Origin: Gordionus sp. m RMFG-2023 | Taxonomy: Eukaryota > Nematomorpha > Gordioida > Chordodea > Parachordodidae | Direction of reading: 5' to 3' | Length of the DNA: 64,000 bases | Assembly: GCF_954871325.1 (NCBI RefSeq) | Contig: NC_088777.1 | Location: 31,907,366-31,971,365, forward strand | Part shown: piece by piece, positions 12,021-24,494 of the stretch | Position numbering within the stretch: position 1 is the stretch's first letter | How the letters are laid out: every line of letters starts with the position of its first letter | Translations under genes and position numbers: made by a program | The notes under the pieces: generated by a model | Database searches by the model: none | Told to the model about the DNA's origin: nothing | What the model saw: only the letters and a program-made list of their open reading frames with translations

Positions 12021-12451
12021 TTTATCATTGATATTATCAATTCCATTAGATAATCTTGAAAACAAATTATCTTCATTTGAATTTATTTTATGTAAAGTAT
12101 TATAAATTTCATCTTCTTTATAGTCAGGTTTTGGTTTTCCAACTAATCTATGATTGTGTTCAATATTTACATCATTAATTTGTATTTCTGTATCTTTCTA
12201 TAAGGCAAATTTTTATAAGTTAGAAATAAAACATGCCTACTTTATTTTGATTCAAAATCTTTTCTTCAGAGGCTTAAAATAAAATTAATATTGAATAATA
12301 ATTAAAAACCAGCTAAAGAAGCTGCCTTCCTTTCTTCGATAACTGCTAATGCGTGTCTCAGACTATCAACAATCCCAGATGAGTTTTTAAATGAATTGAC
12401 AGACATACGCGCTCTTTCCCCTGCATTGCTATTTGTATCTGGGGATGGCAT
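12021..12451 (-). CDS. Unrecognised host gene, three 5' exons including a microexon
   Basis: Minus-strand exons 12310-12451, 12241-12272 and 12021-12197 join in phase. The first starts with ATG (MPSPDTNSNAGERARMSVNS, then FKNSSGIVDSLRHALAVIEE and RKAASLA). The second is only 32 bases (SEEKILNQNK). The third gives 59 codons (including HNHRLVGKPKPDYKEDEIYN). Donors are G|GTTTTT, AAA|GTAGGC and AAA|GTTATA; acceptors are TTTTAAG and CCTTATAG. The composition is polar and charged with a helical DSLRHALAVIEERKAAS segment; no domain is recognised. It lies upstream of the EHMT exons on the same strand, so it could encode the variable N-terminus of that protein or be a separate gene. The phase match across three exons is the main support. 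Confidence 0.5.
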
Positions 12452-13183
12452 TTCTTAAAATTGGATAAGGAACATATGTTAAAGAATATGTTATAATTAA
12501 GTTAAATTACGCCAATCAAGTAATCTATGACAGCTATAAAATGAACACATATGGAATGGCTATTACCTTCAAACACTATTAATATAAATAAATTATGCCT
12601 TCATTTCATAAAAATATAAGGAAACGTGAAGTTTATTAGTAGCGAAGTAATTGAGTGAGCTACTTTAGAAAGAAGTAGCGAACACGGAATTGCGCTCTTT
12701 TTTATAGTTAAGTAGCACATTACTTTGCTACTCTAAAATTTTATATAATAAATATATACTAAAATTATAATCTTTAATTAAAATTTATATTTAAAAAAGC
12801 CTTTATAAATCTAATTCATCAAGTTATTTTAAATATAAAATGTCGCAAAAAGAGATATAGATGAAAGATAATTTTGGGACAGATAATTACTACAAAACTT
12901 TATTAAATTGATATTATGAATTTAACTTTTCTTAATTTTGAAAAATATTTTGAATTTAAATAATATATATATGATTTAATATTAGTGGATAAAATAGCAC
13001 AGTAAAATATCGTTCACTATATTAGCAGCTTCAACTTAAAAAAAGATATTAAGATATTATTTATAATTTTGATAAAGGTGTTCAAAAAGTAACTTATAAA
13101 GTTATAATAATTTTATAATTAAAATCGATAAGTCCGTTTCTTTGGTGAATAATCCTTTATTTGTCAATTTGATCTAATTCATT
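12452..13183. other. Upstream or intergenic AT-rich DNA
   Basis: No exon is recognised. A GTAGC-repeat patch at 12640-12735 (GTAGCGAAGTAATTGAG to CATTACTTTGCTACT) is partly palindromic and may be the end of a GTAACG-type hAT like that near 49726-49853. Confidence 0.3.
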
Positions 13184-13619
13184 CAGATGCGTACCAATGG
13201 AGGAGGGGAGAAATTCCCCTGTTTTCATAAATATAATTTTCTAATAAAAATACTTCTCCCCCCCCCCTCCACTAGTTTGCAATATCAATCAGAGTTTATC
13301 TCTAATGCTAGTTGCATCAATAAATTATTTTAAAACACAAATTTAAATTTAGTCAAGTTATTGAATTGGCGAAAAATGTCAGTAACCCCCCCCCCCCCCA
13401 TAACCTCCAAAACAAAATTTTTAATTTAAAAAAAAAATTTAGAAAATTTTTTAATTTATTTCTTATTGCGAATAATTTTATTTAAAAAACGGTTTCAATT
13501 CATAAATAAATTTCTCATAATGAAGGGAATTTTAAGGAATTGTTGAAACTTTTATTTAATAATAATGATAACTACATTTGAAAGCTCTGCTAAAAATGCC
13601 ACCTACCCTATCTTAGTTT

Positions 13620-15120
13620 AAGTATTCAAAATGAAATAATAGCCATATGCAAATAGGTTCATATTGAAAGAAATTTCTTCAAAAGTGAAAGCATCACCAT
13701 TTTTTAATATTTTGGCAGATGAGACTTCGATGTTGTTAACATAGAGCAATTATCCATAGCGGTAATGTTTATTGATATGGAATCAGGTGATTTCAAAATG
13801 AAGGAACACTTTGTTCAATTTATTGACTTTACATGACACTAAGTCAAAGACGTTAGCCAAAAAATTTTAGCATCCATTTAAGACCTAGATTTAAATTTAA
13901 ATCTAATGAAGGATATGATAGAGTTCCCTGATTGGTCAGGTTAAAGGAGTGCAGTCAGTGGCGTAGCTAGGAATTTTCCTTAGAGGGGGTCCATACATAT
14001 AAAAGCTAAGGGGCTTCGCCCCCCAGACCCCTTTAACGGGCCTTCGGCCCTTTGCTCGGCCTTTGGCCGGGTTTATCTTACAAATCATAACCATATCTTC
14101 GATAATATATAATAAATATATTTTTTGAATGCATCAATAATGTGTTATTATAATTTAGTAAATTATTCTCAATGACTTTATAATAATACTATCCAGAATA
14201 ATTTCAATAGTAAAATAATATCCTTCCACAAACATCAAAACCAGAAAAATATAATTCATATAAAATCACTTTTAAGTCTTTTGAACGTATAATCTAAAAA
14301 AAAAATTTTGCTCTGGGAGGGGTTCAAACCCGAAAACCACCCCCGTAGCTACGCCACTGGGTGCAGTCAAGTATTAGAAAGCTTTATAGCACAGCTCTAT
14401 ATGTTCGCTGTAATTCACATTGCCTAAATTTGATGATATATGAGGCATGCAAAATTCGAGACATCAGGAACAGTTTACGTAAAAATATTTTAATTTAATT
14501 GGAATTTATTGGATTTTATTATGTATTATATATATCTTTTTATAATTCTAATATATATTTATATAGAAACAATATCGTCGGTTTGTGACTTTTTCACACC
14601 ACCCAAGAAGAGGCAGCCTTTAACCGAACGTTTATGATATTGATTCAAATAATCAAAAAAAAACTAAAAAGATTTTTCCCAACTATTTATTGAAAGACAA
14701 CAATCAGTGAGACTTTTCATCGAACTATATGAAGTTATTTTTGCAGCGCTCGAATCCTACATATCAAGCAAAGTAAAGGATTCCGCAGATCCTGAAAATC
14801 TTTTGCAGGCTATTACAAAGCCATATTTTTAATATCAATTCAATGTGTATATTTTTATTAAATTATACATATGATTTTAGCAAAATGCTACAAAAAATTG
14901 ATTAGGATTTAAGGGAGGTTATGAATAGGTCAAAGGGCAGTGTTGAAATATTAACAAATATCAGAGATAATATGGATGAAAATTTTATTAAATATACGAG
15001 AAAGTAAAAGAGATCGCTAATATGTTTGGGATTGTAATTTTAAACCTAGAGTAGTTTTTAGACAGTCCAATCGCTTAAATATTGATGCATCTACGATTGA
15101 GGCTTTTTATATAAATATTT
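13620..15120 (+). pseudogene. Decayed hAT (ZMYM1-like) transposase
   Basis: Fragments in shifting plus-strand frames line up in order with ZMYM1-like hAT transposases. They are SSKVKASPFFNILADETS, NIEQLSIAVMFIDMESGDF, LYVRCNSHCLNLMIYEACKI then RDIRNSL, TISSVCDFFTPPKKRQPLTE, and VKEIANMFGIVILKPRVVFR. The coding sequence is split by the MITE at 13956-14359. There are multiple stops and shifts throughout, so it is an old dead copy. Confidence 0.6.
13948..14367. mobile_element. hAT MITE with CAGTGGCGTAGCTA ends and stem-loop modules
   Basis: The element 13956-14359 has perfect 14-base inverted ends CAGTGGCGTAGCTA. The TSDs are AGTGCAGT and GGTGCAGT, seven of eight bases. Inside the left end are three GC hairpins in a row: GGGGCTTCGCCCC, GGGCCTTCGGCCC and CGGCCTTTGGCCG. 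It interrupts the transposase of the surrounding hAT, so it is the younger insertion. Confidence 0.88.
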
Positions 15121-15925
15121 TATTCTACATTTTTATTTAAATTAAATAAAAGATTTATTAGTCACAATTTTATTTTAAAAAGCTTTTATTTTCTTCTGTC
15201 AGTTGAGTCTGAACTGTTGATTACACTTGAAACGCGAGAGGATAAAATCTCATTTTATTCTGATGATTTATCAGGATCGCATGATAAATTACTGTGATGT
15301 CGTATTTTGGTATAAAAATCTTGATAAAATAGAATAATCTTTGAGGCCAAAAAATGTTTTGCAAACCATTTCCATGTATTATTGCATTTTAGATTCTCTG
15401 CCTATTTTTAATAAAACTATTGCTTTGCAATATGAATTATTTATATTTTGATTCATTTGTATTAATTATAATTGTTTTTTTTTAAATACCGTACAAGAAT
15501 TACTTATATTTTATTGAATTATATTTTTTTAAATATAGTTGTATACAATAAATTTTTAATATAATAATCTATATAAAATTTCTACATTTTGAAATTTATT
15601 TTATTGTATTTTATCATTAAAATAAATAAGAGATGTTATTTATACCATATTATTTTAACAATAAATAAAATCTATAAAGAAATTCTCTTAAATTTAATTA
15701 AAATTATTATTTTTAACACTCAATAAGATATATTGAGTGATCATAAAAATGGAAGGTTTGGGGGCAAATTTTTTTCTTCTTTCTACACTGGATAGATTAA
15801 TTTACAATTTATTAAACATTGATAAAATTTTTAGAATAATATTTCCAGCCGCTTATTAACCATAAATTTGGCCAAAATTCTGTTACTAATATTCTCTCAT
15901 TTATGCTGGCTACTATAGTGTAGTG

Positions 15926-16138
15926 TTGTTAAACCGCTCGTTTTGAGCCGATTTTTAAAAACGGCATACTCAATATTTTTACCAGAAAAATATTGCCTAA
16001 GCCTTGAGATTTTGCTAATAGATGTTCAAATCTTTGTTCTTTCTACAAACAAAATCTTCATTCTTGCTTAATATTATTCAGGATGAAATATTGAGTTAGT
16101 CGTTTTTAAAAATCGGCTCAAAAAGAGCCGTTTAACAA
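15926..16138. mobile_element. Short TIR element, TTGTTAAACCGCTC ends
   Basis: Inverted ends begin TTGTTAAACCGCTCGTTTTG at the left and TTGTTAAACGGCTC at the right; the inverted homology, including GATTTTTAAAAACG, runs about 55 bases. The centre is non-coding. A truncated relative lies at 49530-49705. The TSD is unclear, so the superfamily is unassigned. Confidence 0.65.
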
Positions 16139-16629
16139 TATTAATAGTGATTTGACACTAATAAAGCACATAATATTAGCAAAATTTAAAATAGGGTTTG
16201 GGGGCGAAGCCCCCCCCATAAAATCTTAAACCCTCCCCCCAATGGATAAATCTTGGCTACGCCACTGAAAAATGTATATGAGAGTAAATAATAAGAATGA
16301 AAGTAGATGAATATTTTCATAATAGAATCGAAAGCTAAATCTTATATTATAACACTAATTAAACCTCGTTTAGCACCCTAGGCAATTATTAAGATGTAAT
16401 ATAAATGTTGACTTAATTGAAGAATATTATAAAATATCCATTTTCATCCCATTTTAGATACTTTTTTATCGCAAATATAAGTTTTTAAAAACAATTCTTT
16501 AGCAATTTTCAAATTTTATTACCTAAAGACTCTTCTTCGTTTTCTGATGCCACTATTGAAAATTGATACTAAAATTAATCTATAAATTCGAATTGTGGTA
16601 TAAATATTTACTACGTTTGTTTATTTTAC

Positions 16630-16871
16630 CTGAGCATGTTATTGGTGCACTGCACTCAATAGGTGTAAGAAAACGTTTGCTCATTTCTCTAAATATTTTG
16701 AAGTTGTTTTATATTCTTGCATGCTTGCCTATTACAACATGTACGATTGAAAAGACCTTTTCCAACTTGAGAAGGTTGAAAACTTATTTACGAATTATTA
16801 CTTCCGAATCTCAACTAAATGGGTTAGCTCTATTAAATATCCACAGAGATTTGTTTCCAACGACAAAATAA
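16630..16871 (+). pseudogene. hAT transposase C-terminal domain remnant
   Basis: The open frame ending at 16871 contains LACLPITTCTIEKTFSNLRR then LKTYLR and LNGLALLNIHRD. This is the standard hAT dimerisation motif (L..LP.TT...ER.FS.LRR.KTYLR...RL.GLALL.IHRD), nearly intact with one substitution (EK for ER). It lies outside the nested hAT at 13380-16267 and so belongs to the outer element at 13184-17356. Confidence 0.75.
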
Positions 16872-18250
16872 ATTCTTGATATTGGTATGAAAGTTAAAAA
16901 TCGAATTAAAATTATAGTATTTAATAATTTTTTTATAATATTAGATTCGATAAGAAGTTATAAAAATTATTTTTCAGATTATTTTCTAGTCAAAATATTA
17001 TACACACTACATATAGTATTTTCAATAAAAAAAAATTATTCTACTTATATTGTGTGATAATTTAGTCTGAGGATAGTTTTTGAAGCAAATTTTATAAACA
17101 AAAATGATGCTAAACTTTATTAACTTAAAAGAATAAAAATTGAGTCATACTTTAAATATCCATAATCGCGAATTAGTTAATAAAAGCTAAAAATATTAAT
17201 TATTGTTGAATTATAAATAATTTTATATAATAGCTCATACATATGACTCGGCCGAAGGCCGGGGAAAAGCTGACCGATGGTCAACTAAGGGTAATTTTAG
17301 GAAGCGAATCCCCCCAAAAAAATCCCCCCTCCTATAGGAAAATCCTGGATACGCCACATTCATTTGTTGCTAATTGCTACGATATCTTGCACACAGAAGC
17401 AAATGGTAATTTTTGATAATTTTCAAGAAATTAAAGGGTCTATATCAGATATACTAAAAGCTTATATCTGCAAAACAAAAAATTGTTAGGACTCAAGATA
17501 TGCCAGTGGCGTCACTAGAGGGGGTGGAGGCGTAGGGGCTCGAGCCCCCTGAAGCAAAAACTTTTTTTAATGGCTCCTTAATATCCTCTTGAATTAAAAA
17601 TAATTTTAATTGCCACTTGAACGATTTCTTTTATAATTCTATGAGTAATATATCGATTTAATTTTATTATTTAAAAATTAATAATACTATCTGAATACTA
17701 TTTTAATTATTAGATTAGAATAAAACATGTAAATTATATTTTCATTGTCAGCTTGCAATCAAAATCTGTGTTAAAAATAGAATATCAATATCACACAATA
17801 AATATTAATTTAGCATTAATAGTTGAAGCTTGATTGACTTTTATTATTTAAATTATTATCTAATTAAATAAATATTAATTAAAAATTAACAAATTTAATA
17901 TTGAAATTAGCCGAGTTCAAAATCATTAATCAACTATATTATTGATTTTTAAATTTAATTACCAAGCCTCTTCCTAAATTATTTTCAAGGTCCACATCCA
18001 AATAGGTATAAGAGATTTATTTATAAAAAGTAAGTAGACATATACTCTATTATATATAATTGGCTATAAAATATTAGGTAAAATGCCACTTTTACAGACG
18101 TATTTGACAGTACATAATATATTATAGTTAATATTTTAATAAAATTTACTAATAAATGCTTTTGATAATAAATATAAGTTATTTTGCATTCAAATATTTA
18201 ACTCTATCTATTTATTTAGAAATATTATTAAAAATTTAACATATTATTAT

Positions 18251-21200
18251 TATCCCACCAGGGCCGTAGCCACGGGGGGCACAAGGTGGGGGTGGGGAGG
18301 CGGGGGGGGGGGGGGGGGGAAGCGGCCCCCCTCTCAAATAATTTTTGGCCCCCAAATCTGGCCCTCAGGAAAAATCTTTGGCCCCCAAAAGTGGCCCCCA
18401 AAAATTTTTCTGGCCCCCCCCCCCCAATTTGAATTTTTTTTTTAGAATTGATTATTTTTATATTTTGAATATTTATTCAAAAATATTCGAAAAACATGTC
18501 TATTTAGAATTGATTATTTTTATATTTTTAAAATAAATTTTGAATATTTATTCTACAAACATGTCTAGTTTGTAAATTTTTTTCTATCCTGTTTTATTTT
18601 TATTTTTACCCAATATTAAATTATCATTCATTCATTTTTTTTTGTTGTGTATAACATTCTCTATAGGTATCACATTTATATTATAATATATAACCAGTTA
18701 TTTTATTTTACAACGTTTATTTTAAAATTATGAAGAAACAATCAGTTATTAACTCTTATTTTAAGTTAAAGTTAAACAAATGTCAAGCAACATCACCTCT
18801 ACAAACATCTAGTAATACTACATCAGAAATTTCAGAAACTGATTCTTCTCATAGTTAGTATAAATTTACATTATTATTTCATGACTTATATGATATTGAT
18901 ATAGGGTATTACCTATATATTATTATTTCATATATATTTATTTTATATAAGATAAGAGACAGACATTTATTTTTAATATTATCATTTTTGTATAATAATT
19001 TTAATTATTAAAATAAATATATTCACTCATATTTCAAGATATGAATGAAGCTAATAATCTAGAAAATGATCCTCACTACACTCAGGAGGAGGAAGATGGT
19101 AAATAGTTTAAAATTTAACCCAAATTTTTCTATTATATTTTTGACAATATCAATAGTAGTAGGAGATTATGGTGTTTCATTATTACATTTTGATTTTAAA
19201 ACAAATAAAGACGAAGAAGAGACTCAATCAACTTCATCTAGCAGCTCAGTCTCTCATTGTCAAGAAGCAACTAGTAATTGATTTATAAATATAAAAATAT
19301 TATATTTTTTTGTTAATCTTTAAAGATATAACGTTTATGAGCTTTTTCTAGTTTTTAATACTGAATATCTATAATTTTACTGATCAACTTTACTGATAAT
19401 CTTCATCAAGGTTGGGCACTACAGTATAGCAAATACTTGTATCTTAAATACAAGATAAATTTTGTGTTTGTTCATTTTCAGCAGGCCCTTCCTTCGCCCA
19501 TCCTGATGACCATTATTAATTTATGACCCTTTCCCTTATTACAATTTATTAATTATAATATTTTTAGTGTCAAAAAATCCTCTAATGGTTCAATTCAAAT
19601 CCCAGGTGATTTTGGATAGAATAAACCAAATCAAATCAAATTAAACAATTACGTGAAAAAAGATATCCATGGAAGGCAAAGATCATTTCAAAAATCATGG
19701 TATAGAGGCCGAGACTGGTTGGAGTATAATGTAGAAGCTGACGCTGCCTTTCGTTTTCCATGTAGGAAATACTTGTGTAATCCAAGTGATGAATTTGGAC
19801 AAACGGGATTCAGAAATTGGAAAAATGCGTTAGCTGCCAAGAAGGGACTGCTAAAACACGAGAGCTCAAAAGCTCATTTAAATTCAATTACAATATTGTA
19901 TGATAAAAATCAAAATATAAACAAAGGTACAGAAATAACTAAAATGTTGGGAGGTGATCAAATTAATCGTAATCAATATTATATTAAATCAATATTTGAT
20001 TTGATGCTATTTCTTAGCATACAAGAGCTACCTTTCCGTGGGACTGGTTCAACAAATATTACGGATGCTGCAAAAGATGAGAACATAATTTATTCTTCTG
20101 GGCTATTTATAGCAATATTTTCCTACACCATCCAAAAAGACCCTGAATTAAATAAAATTATGAAATTTATACCCCAAAATGCCCAGTATACATCACCACA
20201 GATTCAAAACGAAGTAATATTCATTATGGCAAATATGGTGCTTGAACATATTTCAGACAAATATAATAAAAGCGAGATGCCCTTTTTTTGTCTTAAGGCT
20301 GATGAGACAAAAGATGCTTCAGGTTGTGAAAACCTGAGCATAATAATTCGTTATATTTTTTCTGGGAAATCCAAGAAAATATAATAGGAATCATTAATTT
20401 AGAGTGTCTTTCTGCTGAAAGCATTACAGATTGCATTTTAAAGCAACTTAATGATCTAAATATTAATTCAGCTAATATAATAAGCCAGGCATATGATGGT
20501 GCAAACGTTATGTCTGGCCGAAATGGAGGAGTGCAAACACTTCTTCAAAAAAAAATTAATAAAAATGTTCCTTTTATACATTGCTACAACCACAAGTTGC
20601 ATCTTGTGGTTCAAAATTGGTATAATAATATTGTTATTATTTCTAATTTTTTTAATTTATCAAATGCATTGTATAATTTTTTCAGGCGTTTTAACGTATC
20701 CTGTAAATATACAGGCCACACCCTTAAGAGACTTTTAGACCAGAGGTGGCCTGGTCATTTGGAAACATCTCGCATTATTTATGAGAATTTTGAGGCTATT
20801 GGTGAAGTATTATTTTACTTTTCTAATAGAACTCTTAATTCAGAGGTTTCAATTCATGATTCAGTCGAAGCCTCTGGTCTTTTATCTCAATGTATTAATA
20901 TAAATTACATTATATTAGCCATCATAATTTATGAGATATTAATTACAATAGATCCACTAAATAAGTATCTACAATCAGTAGGTACTAATCTAGTGGATGC
21001 TAAAAATTGTATTGATTCTACTATCAATAAATTAAAAAATAAAAGAAGTGATAATTCTTTTGCTTTGATTATGATTAAGGCTGAAAAACTTCTATCAAAA
21101 TTTAATCTTACTCCCCAAAAATCATCACGGGTACGTAAAACGCCTAAAAATTTCCAAGATTTTTTAGTTGATAGCAAACTAGAATTCGATTGTGAAAAAG

Positions 21201-21906
21201 ACTCCAATTGGAGTTCTTTAAAAAGGATATATTATGAAATTATAGATAACTTTGTGGATCGTTTTTTAGATCGATTTACAGAAGATGATTTTAATCTTTT
21301 TTCATCTTTTAATACATTGTCCCCCCTTGACTCTGATTATTTTTTATCAGATAAAATGGCCCCATTAAAATCCCTGTTAAACTTAAATATGGAAACACTG
21401 CATCATGAAATGAAGATAGCAAAAGGATTGCTAGCTTCGGAAGCTAAAGAAAATCATAATTTTGAAAATATCTTGCATATTATGTATAAAACAAAATATA
21501 ATCATGCATTTAAAGAATTATATAAATGCTACTCAGCAGCGATAATCATTGGGATATCAACGGCTTCTTGTGAGGCCTCGTTCTCTACATTAAAGTATTA
21601 ATGGCGTATGAAAAAAGAATAACGCAGAATTTATCTTTTAGTTCATTTATATTAAAATTTCAAAATAAAAATCGCCGTATTCTATTATAGTAATATTTTG
21701 TTTTGTATATGCATATTATAGTATTATTTTGTTTTGTATATTCATATTATAGTATTATTTTGTTACTAAATTTTTAATAAAAATAGGAAAAAATTTATAT
21801 GAATGCGTAATTATTTGTTTGATTTTAAAAAAATAGTGCCCCCCTCCCCCAAGTAAGCACTTGGCCCCCCTAAGTGAAAATTCCTGGCTACGGCCCTGTA
21901 TCCCAC
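18251..21906. mobile_element. Nearly complete ZMYM1-like hAT transposon, exact TSD
   Basis: The element is 18259-21898 (3640 bases) with ends CAGGGCCGTAGCCA and, inverted, CAGGGCCGTAGCCAGG. The TSD TATCCCAC is exact at 18251-18258 and 21899-21906. G-rich (18295-18320) and C-rich (18410-18426, 21839-21850) tracts lie inside the ends. It carries the most complete transposase in the window on the plus strand. The exact TSD and good reading frames suggest recent activity. Confidence 0.93.
18730..21601 (+). CDS. hAT transposase (ZMYM1-like, TTF-type finger), nearly complete
   Basis: The start exon at 18730-18853 (MKKQSVINSYFKLKLNKCQA) fits the M(K/R)..S(I)..FF start of this family and ends at a GTTAGT donor. 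The main frame at 19653-20384 holds a TTF-type zinc-finger region (RSFQKSWYRGRDWLEYNVEA, then CRKYLCNPS and H...AH) and the start of the RNase H-like core (CLKADETKDASGCENLSI). A frameshift near 20380 moves to the frame ending at 21601 (SQAYDGANVMSGRNGGVQTL, then HCYNHKLHLV). That frame stops inside the C-terminal motif (STASCEASFSTLKY). So there is one frameshift in the core and a stop before the last residues of the dimerisation domain. The transposase is probably inactive, but only recently so. Confidence 0.85.
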
Positions 21907-23085
21907 AATATATGTAATAAATTAGATAACTTTTCTCTCTTTTTTACGTGCTTTTAGGAAAGCTATTTTTTCTTATTTGAAAAACAGTTTTGAGTTTGAT
22001 ATACGAGTATATTTTTGACTATTATTTTAAGATATAATATACCAACTAGAGGTGGTGCGACAATAATATATAAAATCCTAATTGCTTTTATCATATCACT
22101 CTGGTTCTTATTTTATAGTTACAAAATGTTTTATTTCTAATATGGCATCCATGCTGTGTAAATAACTTAAGGCTTCAATATATTTGCATAATATCTTCTA
22201 AAGATTTTTAGTGTTTTTGTTTTATCAATTTATCTAACATAATAAATTCTGATATGAGTTAACATCGTTAGTGTCATGGCTATGACTACAAATTAACCAG
22301 CATCTATCATTTGTGTGGCTATGTAATTTAAGATTATTACTACAGCTGCTGAGAGCATATGCGTATTTTATAAGCAATAATGGTCAACTGTGTAGTCATT
22401 TATAAATCATTAAAAATTGAAGATAATCTTTTATAAATTTAATATCTCACAATAATTTTCTCGATTATATATCAAGCTTCCATCATGTCATCTAAGAGGA
22501 AGCTCTAACCACCATATAGTTTTATGATTTGGATTAGCCGTTTATATTCTCTTCTACAAGAATTTTTGATTTGGTTAGGCATATAAATTTTTCTTTATTA
22601 GTTCATTCTATAAAACACTTTTTAGAATGTTAACAGAGAGTTATAATAGTTTGACGACCTTTTGTCAATGTAAGTTGCTAAGAGTTATATTATATTATGT
22701 GGTTTTTAAAAACCATTATATATTGAGGCATATTTATGAATTAATTAACCTTTTTTATCACTTGTAATTCCTTAGACGCAAAATTTTTTATATCAGCAAT
22801 CGAAATTATATAGATTTTGTATTAAAAAATATTATTTCTAGAAATGTCTTGTATTGTTTTAATTATTTATATGCTAGTTTATTTTGTATGCATAATATAA
22901 TAAATGACAAAATATGAAATTCAGAATAATTGTTCAGAGTTAGCAAATTTAAAAAAGGTATAATTATTATAGAACCCGGCCGAAGGCCCGCTAATTGGGA
23001 GGTATGGGAGGCGAAGCCCATTATACAAATTTTTTTACTTGAGCCCCCTGAGATTGTAAAGGCTTGCGACGCCCCTGAGATATGC

Positions 23086-24366
23086 AAGTAGAATAAAGTA
23101 TTTATGCTTTAATCTTTTAACTTTATTGAAGAGAATATCTAATGTTTATTGATTTAATACCATTAGCTAATAAATGGTGTGTTGGTGCATTTTAAATCTA
23201 AAATACTCAAATAAACATTTTTAATTATATGAACAGAAGGGGAAGGGGCAGTTTGCTTCTAAATATTTTATAAGGGTGTTTTGGGTAGGCATTAATTGGG
23301 GGTTAGAATATATTTATTTAATATGTTATCAATTATTTTTGAAAAATTTATAGATAATATATTGTTATAATAATTTATAATTTGATTATAGGCCTATGGA
23401 TAATGCTGCTATCTTTTTAAATATATTTAAAAAGGGCTATACAATTAACTAACTCACGTTCATGCCAAATAATATGTTATATTCAAGGATTCATTGTAAA
23501 GGAGTTTTTTTTTATTTAATCCATGTTCTAAAAAATAACCCTCTTACATTCCCAATTTTTGATAATTTATAGAGTATTGATAATTTGAGTTATTGTTTTT
23601 ACTATATATGAATGGAGTACCATTATAATTAAAAAGGTGTAATTAATAATGTGATAATATCGCCGCCTTCGATAGCAAATTTTTTGGAGGGGGGGAGGGG
23701 GGGGTATATTGATTGGGGGGGGGGTTGTTTCCTGTGAATATTCTGTACTGTATACGTTGAAAGCTATTATTTGAAAGGGCATACCTCATACTTTCTGAAC
23801 CAGGTTCTAGACATGAAAATGATAATATAGCGGTGATTTTATTATAAAATATGCTCTAAAAAGATATTGCATATACTTTACAAATTTAAGTTTTTATAAC
23901 AATATCATATTTGTATTTGGGATAGTAATTTTATGAATATAGATATGATATATGTATATTAAATATATTCAATTTTTTTAAATAAATTTAAACAAGTTTC
24001 TTTTTAATAAAGTAATGATAACACCCAATTTTTTTTTTGAAAAAATAGCGAAAGCGATAGCGCTCTTTTTCGCAACAACACTTATTTTATTAATATTAGA
24101 CAAACTATTCTAAATTAATGTTTAAAATGGGTTAAATTTGCTTCAGTATTTAAGTAATATACATAAGTGCTGAATTAAGTTATTACTTTTATATTTTATA
24201 TTTTTTGGAGAGATTTAAGAATTAAAATCAATGAGATAAAATTGCCAATAACAGATAAAAATTTTAGATTTATTTTTTCAAAAGTTGGTGTTGGTCTCTT
24301 TACTCTATAATTCAATTTTTTCATAACAAAATTTCTATGGATCAGGAATATTTTAAAATATATTAT
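23086..24366. other. Non-coding DNA with a G-rich patch
   Basis: AT-rich with no exon recognised. A G-rich patch at 23684-23725 (runs of five to ten G) has quadruplex potential. The segment AGCGAAAGCGATAGCGCT near 24046 is a small palindromic patch. Confidence 0.3.
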
Positions 24367-24494
24367 TGTTATTTAGAGAGAGAGAATTTGGTGGTGGTTG
24401 GAGAATAATATATTTAACACATTCTATAGTTATCATCAAGTCAGAATTTAAATATATCACTATAACTTTATTAAATCACGTATCAAAAAATATA

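Larger units (their letters stand above)
13372..16275. mobile_element. hAT inserted in an older hAT, exact 8-base TSD
   Basis: The element is 13380-16267, flanked on both sides by AAAAATGT (13372-13379 and 16268-16275). The right end, inverted, reads CAGTGGCGTAGCCAAG. The left end keeps CAGT and then runs into a C tract, so the left repeat is damaged. It contains decayed plus-strand hAT transposase sequence and two smaller insertions, a MITE at 13956-14359 and a TIR element at 15926-16138. Confidence 0.7.
13184..17356. mobile_element. Old hAT holding a nested hAT and MITEs
   Basis: The left end CAGATGCGTACC (13184) and right end GGATACGCCA (to about 17356, inverted TGGCGTATCC) look like eroded CAGTGGCGTAC-type hAT ends. 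The flanks share ATTCATT. The hAT C-terminal fragment at 16630-16871 belongs to this outer copy. It is interrupted by the hAT at 13380-16267. The boundary is approximate because both ends are decayed. Confidence 0.5.
17496..23085. mobile_element. Non-autonomous hAT interrupted by a larger hAT
   Basis: The element 17504-23077 has ends CAGTGGCGTCACTAG and, inverted, CAGGGGCGTCGCAAGCC. The flanking TSD AGATATGC is exact at 17496-17503 and 23078-23085. Removing the inner hAT (18259-21898 plus one TSD copy) leaves about 1.9 kb with no transposase. GC stem-loop modules are seen near the right end (GGCCGAAGGCC near 22979, GGCGAAGCCC near 23010). Confidence 0.85.

Noticed and set aside
11878-12105. 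Plus-strand 75-codon open frame
   Set aside because: Hydrophobic AT-rich translation, antisense to the better supported minus-strand exon at 12021-12197.
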